Shown piece by piece: positions 1 through 8,064 of a stretch of 45,078 nt of DNA. Location of the stretch: contig DASVWD010000065.1 of the NCBI GenBank assembly GCA_036389795.1, forward strand, positions 1 through 45,078, written 5' to 3'. The position numbers and the translations under genes were made by a program. Within the stretch, counting starts at the first letter, position 1, and each line of letters starts with the position of its first letter. The notes below the pieces were generated by a model, which worked only from the letters and a program-made list of their open reading frames with translations, was not told the origin of the DNA and made no database searches. This stretch comes from Longimicrobium sp. Lineage in GTDB: Bacteria > Gemmatimonadota > Gemmatimonadetes > Longimicrobiales > Longimicrobiaceae.

Positions 1-14
1 GGCCGCTTCTCGTT

Positions 15-30
15 CGCCTCGGGCGAGGCG
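15..30 (-). terminator. Short GC hairpin downstream of the lipoprotein gene
   Basis: CGCCTC and GAGGCG form a perfect 6-bp stem with a GGGC loop, 5 bases past the lipoprotein stop. There is no T-run, so a role as terminator is tentative. Confidence 0.3.
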
Positions 31-34
31 GCGG

Positions 35-934
35 TCAGTTGGAGGCGGGAGCGGGAGTGGGCTCCATGCCGGGCGTGACCTTGTTGGCGAGCGCGTCGGT
101 GAAGACGTTGCGGAACTCGTCGAGCTTCTTCTGGGCCTCGGCGTCGTTCGGGTCGCCGAGGCCGCTGAGCCCCAGCAGCCCGCCGGCGCCGCCGGAGATG
201 CCGACGCTCAGCCACATCTGGTCGGTGACGTTCGGGCGGAACCGGCGCAGCACCTCGTAGTTGGCCAGGGTGGCGCGGGCGACGCCCCCGTTCTCCTTCG
301 CGCTCTTCTCCATCTCGTCGGCCGACTGGAGCATCTGCTGGATCTGCGCCTCGTCGAAGCCGGGCTGGCCGCGCATGGCCTCGGCCTGCTGGCGGATGGT
401 CTGCGCCATGCTCCCCTGCTGCTCGAGCATCGGCTTGGAGATCAGGAAGCCGCTGACCTCGCCCATGCGCTCGCGCACGTACTCCATCTCGGCGGGGTTG
501 TAGCCCAGCGCGCGGGCGGAGCGCACGAAGCTGCCGCCGATGAGGTCGGCGGTCTGCATCATGAGCTGGCCCCCGGCGGCGGCGTTGCGCAGCCCGGAGA
601 TCAGGCCGCCGTCCTTGCCGCGCTTCTCCATCTCGGCGACGCGCTCGTGGATCTTGGGCGCCTCGCTGCGGATGAGGTCGAACTGGGTGAGGCTGGTCTT
701 GATGTACGCCTCCACCTGCTGCGGCGTGACCGAGCTGTCGGCGGGGGCGCGGAAGGCGTTCTGCTCGCGCTCGGTGACGGTGGCCGGGGCGTCGCGGTCG
801 ACGTCCTCGGGCCGGGCGGCCACGTCGTCGCCGCCCTTGTCGCCGCCGCCGAAGCAGGCCGCGAGGACGAGGAGGCCCGCCGTGGCGCCGGCGGCGCCGA
901 GCGAGCGGCGGAGTCGCGGGGACTGGAACTTCAT
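35..934 (-). CDS. Predicted outer-membrane or periplasmic lipoprotein, 299 aa, unknown function
   Basis: The ATG at 934 gives a classic lipoprotein signal: basic start (KFQSPRLRRS), hydrophobic stretch, and lipobox LAAC with Cys27, followed by a glycine/acidic linker. A longer reading frame extends upstream, but it would bury this signal peptide, and a GAGG sits just before the 934 ATG. The mature part is mostly helical and charged, with stretches such as QQVEAYIKTSLTQFDLIR and repeated Gln/Glu-rich segments, and a glycine-rich patch (GISGGAGGLLGLSGLG) near the C-terminus. I do not recognise a named family. By inference it is exported, lipidated at Cys27 and anchored in an envelope membrane. 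It appears monocistronic: the next gene upstream on this strand is about 2 kb away from an unrelated kinase start. Confidence 0.8.
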   Translation of the reverse strand: MKFQSPRLRRSLGAAGATAGLLVLAACFGGGDKGGDDVAARPEDVDRDAPATVTEREQNAFRAPADSSVTPQQVEAYIKTSLTQFDLIRSEAPKIHERVAEMEKRGKDGGLISGLRNAAAGGQLMMQTADLIGGSFVRSARALGYNPAEMEYVRERMGEVSGFLISKPMLEQQGSMAQTIRQQAEAMRGQPGFDEAQIQQMLQSADEMEKSAKENGGVARATLANYEVLRRFRPNVTDQMWLSVGISGGAGGLLGLSGLGDPNDAEAQKKLDEFRNVFTDALANKVTPGMEPTPAPASN

Positions 935-1315
935 GGCAACCTCGGAATGCAGGGGAGGTGCGAAACGAGCCTCGGGAGACGAGGCGGGGGAGCAAACGGG
1001 GACGGACGGTCCGGCGGAGCAGCCGCCCGCCGGAAACACGCGAGGCATTGAGATTCGCGCCTCAGACCCCGGATGTCAAGCGTTCGCACGAACTTCGCTC
1101 CGAACGCGCCCATCGGGCCTGCGGCGGCCGATGGGTCGCATGCTACCGCTCGGCGCGTTCGACGGGCATCGGCGCGGCTGCGGGGGGGCCCTCCCCGGTC
1201 CTCCCCCGCTGCGCGGGAGAGGGAGAACTCATCGCCAGGGCGAGCTTCCGCGCGGCGGAACCGGCACTTCGCACTTCGCACTTCGCACTTCGCACTTCGC
1301 ACTTCGCACTTCGCA
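935..1315. repeat. Gap with hairpin element and 7-bp tandem array
   Basis: No convincing gene lies in this 381-base gap between two minus-strand genes. From about 1145 it carries a motif TTCGACGGGC-TCGGCGCGG that recurs near 13130, then an imperfect palindrome CTCCCCCGC / GCGGGAGAGGGAG at 1201-1225. It ends in about seven head-to-tail copies of CACTTCG at about 1262-1317, which abut the histidine kinase stop codon. The palindrome may act as a terminator for the kinase. Confidence 0.7.
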
Positions 1316-2863
1316 CTATCCATCCCTGACCGCCGGCAGCCGCACCGTGAACGTGCTCCCCTCCCCCGGGACGCTCTCGGCCTCGACGTCGCCGCCCAGG
1401 AGCTGGGCCAGGCGGCGGGCGACGGAGAGCCCCAGCCCGGTGCCGCCGGCGCGGCGCACCAGCGGGTGCTCGGCCTGCCAGAACGGCTCCCACACCTTCT
1501 CCAGGTGCTCGGGGAGGATGCCGATGCCGGTGTCGGCCACGGTGAGGGCGAAGGCGCCCGGCTCGCGGCGGACGGCGGCGCACACCTGGCCGCGCTCGGT
1601 GAACTTGACGGCGTTGCCCAGCAGGCGCGCCAGCACCTCGCGCAGGCGGCGGGGGTCGGTGTCGGCCGGGCAGGGGGCGCCGGGCTCCACCACCAGGGAG
1701 ACGCCCTTCTCGCGCGCGGCGGGCTCCACCTGGGCGGCGGCCTCGGCCAGCAGCGCCCGCAGGTCCACGCGCTCCAGCCGCGCGGGCTCGGCGTGCACGT
1801 CGGTGCGGGAGTAGGCCAGCACGTCGTCGATCATCCCCAGGAGCTGGCGGGCCCCGGCGCGGACGCGGTCCAGGCAGTGCCGCTGCTCGTCGGTGACGGG
1901 GCCGGCGTCGCCGTCGCGCAGCATGTCGGCGAAGCCGGTGATCACGTTGAGCGGGGTCTTCAGTTCGTGGGTGACCACGGCCAGGAAGTCGCTCTTGGCG
2001 GCGTTGGCGGCCTCGGCCTCGGCGCGGGCCACGCGCTCGCGCAGGAGCAGGGTCTCGCGCTCGGCCTCGGCGCGCTTGCGCTCGGTGATGTCTTCGGCGA
2101 TGCAGTAGACGCCGTGGATGCCGCCGCCCACCACGATCGGCACCAGCCGCAGGCTCAGCTCCACGCGGCGGCCCAGGTTGTCGCTCAAGGCCGTCTCGGC
2201 CAGCTGGGCCTCGCCGCGGGCGGCCGCGGCGAAGAGAACCTGGGCGCGGGCGCGGTCGTCGATGGCCACCAGCGTCCAGAAGGGGGTGCCGGCCAGGTCA
2301 TCGGCGGCGTAGCCGGTGAGCGCCTCGGCGGCGGGGTTGGCGGTGCGGAGGCTCCCGTCCAGGTCGAACGAGCAGACGGCGTGGGGGTTGTGCTCGAAGA
2401 GCGAGCGGTAGCGCTGGCGGCTCTCCTCGTAGCGCTCGGCGGCCTCCTTGCGCTCGGTGAGGTCGCGCATGATCTGCCCGAACCCCACCATCCGCCCCTC
2501 GTCGTCGACCACGGCGCTGAGCACCACGCTGGCCCACAGCCGGGTGCCGTCGCGCCGGACGCGCCAGGCCACCGCCTCGCACCGCCCCTGCGCCGCGGCG
2601 ATCCGCAGGTCGCGCTCGGGGGCGCCGGCCTCCACGTCTTCGGGGGGATAGAAGACGGAGATCGGGGAGCCAACCACCTCGGCCTCGTCCCACCCCAGCA
2701 TCCGCCCGGCGCCCTCGGTCCAGGTGACCACGCGCCCTTCGGGGGAGAGCATCAGGATGGCGTAGTCGGTGACGTTCTCGACGAGCAGGCGGTAGAGCTC
2801 GTCGGGGCTGGGCGGGACAGCAGCGGACGGCGTCGGCGCGGGGTGGCGGCGGCGTTCGGGCAT
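1316..2863 (-). CDS. PAS-PAS sensor histidine kinase (soluble, 515 aa)
   Basis: Two PAS/PAC units occupy about residues 20-140 and 145-265; each ends in the typical DLTERK / DITERK tail. A coiled linker leads to a HisKA domain with the H-box THELKTPLN (phospho-acceptor His299) and a HATPase_c domain with N-box LLGNAVKF (Asn417), G1 box DTGIGI (444-449) and G2 box GGTGLGLS (473-480). All catalytic boxes are intact. No membrane segment is visible, so it should sense a cytosolic cue through the PAS domains; the ligand cannot be told. No response regulator lies beside it, which makes it an orphan kinase. The start at 2863 lacks a strong Shine-Dalgarno sequence but leaves the first PAS domain complete. 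Confidence 0.93.
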   Translation of the reverse strand: MPERRRHPAPTPSAAVPPSPDELYRLLVENVTDYAILMLSPEGRVVTWTEGAGRMLGWDEAEVVGSPISVFYPPEDVEAGAPERDLRIAAAQGRCEAVAWRVRRDGTRLWASVVLSAVVDDEGRMVGFGQIMRDLTERKEAAERYEESRQRYRSLFEHNPHAVCSFDLDGSLRTANPAAEALTGYAADDLAGTPFWTLVAIDDRARAQVLFAAAARGEAQLAETALSDNLGRRVELSLRLVPIVVGGGIHGVYCIAEDITERKRAEAERETLLLRERVARAEAEAANAAKSDFLAVVTHELKTPLNVITGFADMLRDGDAGPVTDEQRHCLDRVRAGARQLLGMIDDVLAYSRTDVHAEPARLERVDLRALLAEAAAQVEPAAREKGVSLVVEPGAPCPADTDPRRLREVLARLLGNAVKFTERGQVCAAVRREPGAFALTVADTGIGILPEHLEKVWEPFWQAEHPLVRRAGGTGLGLSVARRLAQLLGGDVEAESVPGEGSTFTVRLPAVRDG

Positions 2864-3038
2864 GGTCCACTCGGCAGGGGGTCCCCGAGGGCGTGTGTCG
2901 GCGCAACGTAGCGCAAACGGGCGTCGTTGAAAAGGTTCGTGCTGGACGGCGGCTGAACGGTGTGACGGCGGATCGCGGCGGACGGCGTCCGCGAGGCACG
3001 CGGAAGACGGGTGGGGTCCGCGGAAGGAGAACGAACAG

Positions 3039-3063
3039 GGGGCCGGGCTGCCTGCCCGGCCCC
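3039..3063 (-). terminator. Strong hairpin terminator after hsp20
   Basis: GGGGCCGGGC and GCCCGGCCCC form a perfect 10-bp stem with a 5-base loop, 12 bases after the Hsp20 stop. The following minus-strand sequence (TGTTCGTTCTCC) is T-enriched, as expected of an intrinsic terminator. Confidence 0.65.
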
Positions 3064-3074
3064 GCCGTTCTGGA

Positions 3075-3557
3075 TCAGGCGTTCTCGCCGGAGCCCGAGG
3101 ACACCTGGCGCGAGGCGTCGGCCGCGCCGCCGGCGATCTCGATGCGGCGGCGGCGCGCCTTCTCGCTCTTGGGGATGGTCACGCTCAGCACGCCGTTCTC
3201 GAAGCTCGCGGAGATGCGGTCGTGCTCCATGTCGCCCGGGAGCAGGAACGAGCGGCTGAAGCGGCCCCAGCGGCGCTCGGCCAGGTGCCAGGTGTCGCGC
3301 TCGCGGCCCTCGGTGCGCTCCTGGCGCTTCTCGCCGCTGATGGTCAGCACGTTGCCCTCGAGGTCCACGCCCAGGTCTTCGGCGCGCAGCCCCGGGAGCT
3401 CCACCGTGACGCGGATGGCGTCCTCGGTCTCCATCACGTCGGCGTCGGGCGCCCGCAGCAGCGCGCCGGCGCGGCCGTTCATCGCCAGCGGCGCCATGAA
3501 GTCCTCGAACATCCGGCCGACGAGGTCCGTGGTGGGCGAGTAGAACGAAATGGCCAT
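3075..3557 (-). CDS. hsp20: Small heat-shock protein, Hsp20/alpha-crystallin family (160 aa)
   Basis: ATP-independent holdase chaperone that binds unfolding proteins in the cytosol. The alpha-crystallin domain spans about residues 40-145, from the ADVMETEDAIRVTVELPG strand to the conserved ENGVLSVTIPK motif, then a short tail. An N-terminal arm begins MAISFYSPTTDLVGRMF. The start at 3557 is fixed by AAGGAGG seven bases upstream; a longer frame to 3611 runs through this Shine-Dalgarno sequence and is rejected. Size (160 aa) is typical of bacterial Hsp20. It is divergent from the small gene at 3825, across a stretch of lower GC that probably holds both promoters. I found no CIRCE element upstream. 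Confidence 0.95.
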   Translation of the reverse strand: MAISFYSPTTDLVGRMFEDFMAPLAMNGRAGALLRAPDADVMETEDAIRVTVELPGLRAEDLGVDLEGNVLTISGEKRQERTEGRERDTWHLAERRWGRFSRSFLLPGDMEHDRISASFENGVLSVTIPKSEKARRRRIEIAGGAADASRQVSSGSGENA

Positions 3558-3824
3558 GGTTCCCTCCTTTGTGAGCAAGACAACCACGGGTTTTTCCCCG
3601 GCCGGCCGCACCCCGCGGCCGGCGTCCCGCGCAAAGGCAACGGGTGTGCCGTCCGGAGCCGGTCAAATTGACAAAGGGATTGCCGCGAATGCAGCCTGGT
3701 CGGCACTTCTGGCAAATTGCACATAAGCCATGCATTTACAACGGTTTGTATCAATGGATTGGCACGCATTCTGAAGCGGGGAATCCGAAAAAGGATTCGA
3801 CGGCCAGGAGCAGGAGGTGCGTGG
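3558..3824. promoter_or_regulatory. Divergent, relatively AT-rich promoter region
   Basis: This stretch separates hsp20 (minus) from the 70-aa gene (plus) and is clearly richer in A and T than its surroundings, notably about 3660-3800. A TTGACA occurs at 3667-3672 on the plus strand but no good -10 follows at the right spacing, so promoter positions are not assigned. Confidence 0.4.
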
Positions 3825-4037
3825 ATGAGCAGCGAGTCGAGCGAGTCGCGCGAGCAGTCGATCTGCTCGATGTACCGCGACGGGGTGAGCCTGCGGACGC
3901 TGGAGGTGGCGTTCGGGATGAGCGACGCGGAGATCATCGAGGTCCTGCGACGCAACGGCGTGGTGGAGCCGGACCGGGGGGAGAGCGAGGAGGCGTTCGT
4001 CGAGCGCATCCGCCACGACGTGAAGCACGCGGCGTAG
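3825..4037 (+). CDS. Small helix-turn-helix-like protein (70 aa)
   Basis: The ATG at 3825 follows AGGAGG by eight bases, which makes it a better start than the in-frame ATG 108 bases upstream. The N-terminus is rich in Ser and Glu. Residues about 20-45 (DGVSLRTLEVAFGMSDAEI) look like a sigma-factor-type or resolvase-type helix-turn-helix, followed by an acidic helix. I do not recognise a named family; DNA binding is inferred from this segment alone. It is divergent from hsp20 and convergent with the aldehyde dehydrogenase gene, with a long inverted repeat starting 17 bases past its stop. Confidence 0.7.
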   Translation: MSSESSESREQSICSMYRDGVSLRTLEVAFGMSDAEIIEVLRRNGVVEPDRGESEEAFVERIRHDVKHAA

Positions 4038-4054
4038 AAATTCAACAGATTGGA

Positions 4055-4134
4055 CTCACGCAGAGCAGCAGAGTCAGCAGAGAACTCGTCGCCGAGCGTG
4101 TTTTTCTCTGCTGACTCCGCTGACTCTGCGTGAG
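4055..4134. repeat. Long imperfect inverted repeat, copy 1 (convergent gene junction)
   Basis: The left arm (4055-4084) starts CTCACGCAGAG and is built of CAGCAGAGT-type units; the right arm (4101-4134) is its imperfect complement and ends CTCTGCGTGAG. It lies between two convergent stop codons (4037 and 4153). It shares its plan with elements at 7948, 28656, 35923 and 40633. A bidirectional terminator role is plausible. Confidence 0.75.
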
Positions 4135-4152
4135 ATAAGCAGTTCTTTCGGC

Positions 4153-5550
4153 TTACTCCGCCGCCGGGTGCTCCGCCGGGCCGGTCTCCTCGATCCACAC
4201 GGTCTTGATGTTGACGAACTCGCGGATGCCGAACTCGCCGAGCTCGCGGCCGTAGCCGGACTGCTTCACGCCGCCGAAGGGGAGCCGCGGGTCGGAGGCC
4301 ACCATCGCGTTCACGAACACCATCCCCGCCTCGATCTCGTCGGTGAAGCGCCGCGCCTCGTCCCGGTCGCGCGTCCAGACGGCGCTCCCCAGGCCGAACT
4401 GCGAGTCGTTTGCCAGGCGCACCGCCGCGGCGGCGTCGGGGACGCGGAAGAGGAGCGCCACGGGGCCGAACACCTCCTCGGTGTATGCGGGCGAGTCCTC
4501 GGGGATGTCGGCGAGGATCGTCGGCGGGTAGTACCAGCCGCGCCCGTCCGGCACCTCCCCTCCCGACAGCACGCGGGCGCCCTTCTCGACGCTCTTCCGC
4601 ACCTGCTCGTCCACCTCGCCGCGGATCGACTCCGTCGCCAGCGGCCCCAGGTCGGTCGTCTCCTGCATCGGATCGCCCACCTTCAGCGCCTCCATCTCGC
4701 GGACGAAGGCGGCGGTGAACTCGTCGGCCACCGCCTCGTGCACGATGAAGCGCTTGGCGGCGATGCAGCTCTGGCCGTTGTTGATGGTGCGCGCCTTCGC
4801 CGCCGTCTTGGCCGCCGCGGCGAGGTCCGCGCTCGGCATCACGATGAAGGGGTCGCTCCCGCCCAGCTCCAGCACCGTCTTCTTGAGCCGCTTCCCCGCG
4901 CGCTCGGCCACGCTGCTCCCGGCCGGCGTGCTCCCGGTGAGCGTGGCCGCCTTCACCCGGGGGTCGTCCAGGATGCGCGCGACGGCGTCCACGCCCACCA
5001 GCAGCGTCTGGAACACGCCCTCGGGGAAGCCCGCGCGGCGGAAGACGTCCTCGATGGCCAGGGCGCAGCGGGGGACGTTGGAGGCGTGCTTGAGGAGCCC
5101 CACGTTGCCCGCCATCAGCGCGGGCGCGGCGAAGCGGAAGACCTGCCAGAACGGGAAGTTCCACGGCATCACCGCCAGCACCGGCCCGATCGGCTGGTAG
5201 CGGACCAGGCTCCGCGCCGCGCCGGTCTCCACCGTCTCGTCGGCCAGGAAGCGCTCGGCGTGGTCCACGTAGTAGCGGCACGCCCAGGCGCACTTCTCCG
5301 CCTCGGCCACGGCCGATTTGAGCGTCTTCCCCATCTCCGTCGTCATCAGCCGCCCGAGCTCCTGCTTCTCCGCCTCCAGGATCTCGGCGGCGCGGCGCAT
5401 CCACTCGCGCCGCTGGTCCCACGAGGTCCCGCGGTGCGCGCGGAACGCCTTGTCGGCGCGGGCGAGCTTCTCCTCCACCTGCGCGTTGGTGAGCGGCTCG
5501 AAGGTCTCCAGCGTCTCCCCGGTGGCGGGGTTGATGGTCGCGATCGGCAT
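4153..5550 (-). CDS. NAD(P)-dependent aldehyde dehydrogenase, succinate-semialdehyde type (465 aa)
   Basis: Oxidises an aldehyde, probably succinate semialdehyde, to the acid in the cytosol. The sequence starts MPIATINPATGE and shows the family signatures: MPWNFPFWQ, cofactor-loop TGSTPAG, general base in LELGGSDPF, catalytic Cys in NNGQSCIAAKRF, and EEVFGPVA. Ser after the catalytic Gly-Gln, the SDPF motif and overall length match the Sad/YneI group more than GabD. The start at 5550 sets the protein at normal family length; AGGAG directly abuts this ATG, an unusually short spacing, but upstream codons encode only a repeat-derived Cys/Arg-rich tail. No GABA aminotransferase lies nearby, so the substrate is inferred from family. 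Confidence 0.92.
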   Translation of the reverse strand: MPIATINPATGETLETFEPLTNAQVEEKLARADKAFRAHRGTSWDQRREWMRRAAEILEAEKQELGRLMTTEMGKTLKSAVAEAEKCAWACRYYVDHAERFLADETVETGAARSLVRYQPIGPVLAVMPWNFPFWQVFRFAAPALMAGNVGLLKHASNVPRCALAIEDVFRRAGFPEGVFQTLLVGVDAVARILDDPRVKAATLTGSTPAGSSVAERAGKRLKKTVLELGGSDPFIVMPSADLAAAAKTAAKARTINNGQSCIAAKRFIVHEAVADEFTAAFVREMEALKVGDPMQETTDLGPLATESIRGEVDEQVRKSVEKGARVLSGGEVPDGRGWYYPPTILADIPEDSPAYTEEVFGPVALLFRVPDAAAAVRLANDSQFGLGSAVWTRDRDEARRFTDEIEAGMVFVNAMVASDPRLPFGGVKQSGYGRELGEFGIREFVNIKTVWIEETGPAEHPAAE

Positions 5551-5582
5551 CTCCTGACCCGTGAAATCGCATCTCCGGTCGA

Positions 5583-5660
5583 AACAGCACCCCGGTTGAA
5601 ACCGGGGGCTACAACAGCACAAAGTCCGCCTGCGCGGACTGCACGCAGGCGTGGCGCTTC
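5583..5660. repeat. GGTTGAAACC / GTCCGCC-GCGGAC repeat, copy 1
   Basis: Contains CCCCGGTTGAAACCGGGG, a perfect palindrome around TTGAAA, then GGCTACAACAGCACAAAG and AGTCCGCCTGCGCGGACT, a second palindrome. Related sequence occurs at about 41091-41150 and, in the other orientation, at about 13255-13330. Confidence 0.6.
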
Positions 5661-5728
5661 GAAGCAATCTCCGCGTGGACGCCGGCACAGTCGAGGCGGG
5701 CCTCGCCCCTACGCCTCGTCTCCGCCCA

Positions 5729-7765
5729 TTACCCCGCGAGCTGCGGCGCGCGCACCGCCTTGCGCAGCATCGCGCCGATCTCCTCCGCCGGCGCGGGGCG
5801 GGCGAAGAGGAAGCCCTGGGCGGCGTCGCAGCGCTGGGCCCGCAGGAAATCGAGCTGCGCGGGGCGCTCCACCCCCTCGGCGATCACCCGCATCCCCAGC
5901 CGGTGCCCCATGGCGATGATCGCCGAGGCGATGGTGGCCCCGCCGTGGTCGGCGTCCACGTCGGCGATGAAGGCGCGGTCGATCTTGAGCGTGTCGATCG
6001 GGAAGCGGCGCAGGTAGTCCAGCGAGCTCCACCCGGTGCCGAAGTCGTCGATGGAGATGCGCACCCCCAGCGCCTTCAGCTCGCGCAGCGCCGCCGCCGT
6101 GGCCGCCGCGTCGCGCATGGCCAGGCTCTCGGTGATCTCCAGCTCCAGCCGCTCCGGGCGCAGCCCCGTCTCGGCCAGCACCGAGCGCACCTCCTCCACC
6201 ATGTCGGTCTTCAGGAACTGCCGCGCCGAGAGGTTCACCAGCACCGAGAGGTGGGCGTGCCCCTCGGCGCTCCAGCGGCGGGCCTGCGCGCACGCCTCGG
6301 CCAGCACCCAGGCGCCCACGTCGGCGATCAGCCCCGTGGCCTCGGCCACCTCCAGGAAGTCGCCCGGCAGGAGCAGCCCCCGCTCGGGGTGCTGCCAGCG
6401 CACCAGCGCCTCCACCGCGATCACCCGACCGCTCGCCACCTCCAGCACCGGCTGGTAGTGCAGCCGGAGCTGCTCCTGCGCCAGCGCCCGCCGCAGCGTC
6501 CGCTCCAGCTCCAGCCGGTCGCGGAGGCGCTCGTTCATCTCGGGGGCGAAGAACTTGATGGCGTCGCGCCCGGCCTCCTTCGCGCGGTACATGGCGATGT
6601 CGGCGTGGCGGATCAGCGTCTCGGCGTCGGCGCCGTCGTCGGGGGCCACGGCCACGCCCACGCTGGCGGTCACGAACACCTCCTGCCCATCCACCTCGTA
6701 GGGGCCGCGCAGCGCGTCTACGATCTTGCGCGCCACCCGCTCGGCGTCGTCGGGGCGGCGCAGCCGCGGCAGGAGCAGGGTGAACTCGTCGCCGCCCAGG
6801 CGCGCCAGGGTGTCGCCCCCGCGCACCGCCGTGCGGATGCGCTCGCCCACGTCGCAGAGCAGCCGGTCGCCGGTGGGGTGGCCCAGCGAGTCGTTGACCA
6901 CCTTGAAGTGGTCCAGGTCCAGGAACATGATCCCCACCCGCTCGCCCTCGCGCCGCGCCGCCGCCAGCGCCACCGCCAGCCGGTCTTCCAGGAGCCGCCG
7001 GTTGGGGAGCCCCGTGAGCGCGTCGTGGTACGCCTGGTGCTCGGCGTGGCGGGCGGCGCGCACCACCGCCGCGCGCTCCTCCTCCAGCAGGCACATCACC
7101 ATCCCCAGCCCGATGATCCACCCCAGGAAGAGGTCCACCAGCCCCAGGTAGCTCCCGTACCAGGGCGTGGGCTCGCCCACCAGCGTCAGGGCCCCGATGG
7201 CGAAGTACTGCAGGTGCTCCAGCCCGAAGAGGAAGAAGCCGGCCGCCACCACCTTGCGCCCGGTGCGCGCCTCGTCGGACCGCGGCGGCCACACCCCGGC
7301 GGCGCCCACCAGGAAGGCGAGCCCCACCAGGAGGGTGCGGATCCCCACGCGGGTGAACTGGCGCAGCGGCCCCAGCTCGTCGCCCAGGAAGGCGAAGGAG
7401 GTGACGGCCGCCAGCGCCGCGGCCAGGGCGGCCGCCGCCAGCAGCACGCGCCGGCGCACCACGGTGCGGCGCGCCACCTCGTAGGTGCCGGCCAGCAGCC
7501 ACACGATCTGCAGGTAGCCGCCCAGCGCCCCGGCGAAGGTGACGGCCAGGCGCAGCGGGTGCCCGGCCGGGTAGCCGCCCAGCAGCGCCACCGAGGCGAC
7601 GCTGGCGGCCAGGAACGCCGTCACCCCCAGCCAGGAGAGCGCCCAGTGCAGCAGGTAGCGCCGCGCGTAGTAGCGGTGAAAGCCGTAGAGGAGCGCCGCC
7701 AGCAGCAGCGCCCCGGCGGCCTGTGCCAGGTAGGTGGAGACCAGGAAGCGGTTCAGCTCGGACAC
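5729..7765 (-). CDS. Membrane GGDEF-EAL cyclic-di-GMP turnover protein (678 aa)
   Basis: The N-terminal 235 residues hold about seven hydrophobic segments, forming a membrane sensor region. A GGDEF domain follows, with intact RLGGDEF near residue 325 and an RxxD inhibitory site (RGGD) five residues before it. The EAL domain has VEALVRW near residue 452, NLSARQF, LEITES and DDFGTGWSSL, i.e. the metal-binding and catalytic residues expected of an active phosphodiesterase. Both activities could therefore be present: c-di-GMP synthesis from GTP and hydrolysis to pGpG. The start is GTG at 7765 behind a GGAG. It stands alone on the minus strand, about 300 bases after glutamate dehydrogenase, with a long inverted repeat between them. 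The HD-GYP gene at 38.7-39.5 kb is the other likely c-di-GMP enzyme in the window. Confidence 0.94.
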   Translation of the reverse strand: MSELNRFLVSTYLAQAAGALLLAALLYGFHRYYARRYLLHWALSWLGVTAFLAASVASVALLGGYPAGHPLRLAVTFAGALGGYLQIVWLLAGTYEVARRTVVRRRVLLAAAALAAALAAVTSFAFLGDELGPLRQFTRVGIRTLLVGLAFLVGAAGVWPPRSDEARTGRKVVAAGFFLFGLEHLQYFAIGALTLVGEPTPWYGSYLGLVDLFLGWIIGLGMVMCLLEEERAAVVRAARHAEHQAYHDALTGLPNRRLLEDRLAVALAAARREGERVGIMFLDLDHFKVVNDSLGHPTGDRLLCDVGERIRTAVRGGDTLARLGGDEFTLLLPRLRRPDDAERVARKIVDALRGPYEVDGQEVFVTASVGVAVAPDDGADAETLIRHADIAMYRAKEAGRDAIKFFAPEMNERLRDRLELERTLRRALAQEQLRLHYQPVLEVASGRVIAVEALVRWQHPERGLLLPGDFLEVAEATGLIADVGAWVLAEACAQARRWSAEGHAHLSVLVNLSARQFLKTDMVEEVRSVLAETGLRPERLELEITESLAMRDAAATAAALRELKALGVRISIDDFGTGWSSLDYLRRFPIDTLKIDRAFIADVDADHGGATIASAIIAMGHRLGMRVIAEGVERPAQLDFLRAQRCDAAQGFLFARPAPAEEIGAMLRKAVRAPQLAG

Positions 7766-7947
7766 GGCGGCTCCGGCGGGTGGGCCGCGAGGCGGCGGAC
7801 GGGCCGCCCCGGCGCAGGCGAGGGGTGAACCGGCGGTCGGCCCCGGGCGCTCTCCCGGGGACGAAAAACAGACAACTTACGTCGTCGAAGATCGTTCGGG
7901 AATGCTTTTGATCGTTCCATCCCGGTCCGGATCAACAACCCGATAGC

Positions 7948-8020
7948 CTCACACGGAGGAAACGGAGTAAACGGAGTCAACAGAGGAAACCCTCCGTTAA
8001 CTCCGTTGACTCCGTGTGAG
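7948..8020. repeat. Long imperfect inverted repeat, copy 2
   Basis: Left arm starts CTCACACGGAGG with AAACGGAGT units; right arm ends GACTCCGTGTGAG. It begins 45 bases after the glutamate dehydrogenase stop (read on the minus strand) and lies within the 299-base gap before the GGDEF-EAL gene, which otherwise holds only that gene's upstream region. Confidence 0.75.
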
Positions 8021-8064
8021 ACTCCCTCGGACCCGGCCCTCGAACGATCGCTCGAGGGCGGGGA

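Noticed and set aside
1262-1318. Possible CRISPR array
   Set aside because: Units are 7 bp and directly adjacent; there are no spacers, no 23-47 bp repeats and no cas genes.
931-1323. Frames reading repeated (CEVRSAK)n peptides
   Set aside because: They are simply translations of the CACTTCG tandem array; the same peptide recurs wherever the array occurs and no start or domain supports a gene.
540-1814. Long plus-strand frame opposite the lipoprotein and kinase genes
   Set aside because: Antisense shadow of high-GC coding DNA; Arg/Ser/Pro-rich with no recognisable motif.
3690-3725. Sigma-54-like promoter (GGCAC...TTGC) in the hsp20 upstream region
   Set aside because: The spacing between the GG and GC elements is not the required 10-base gap.
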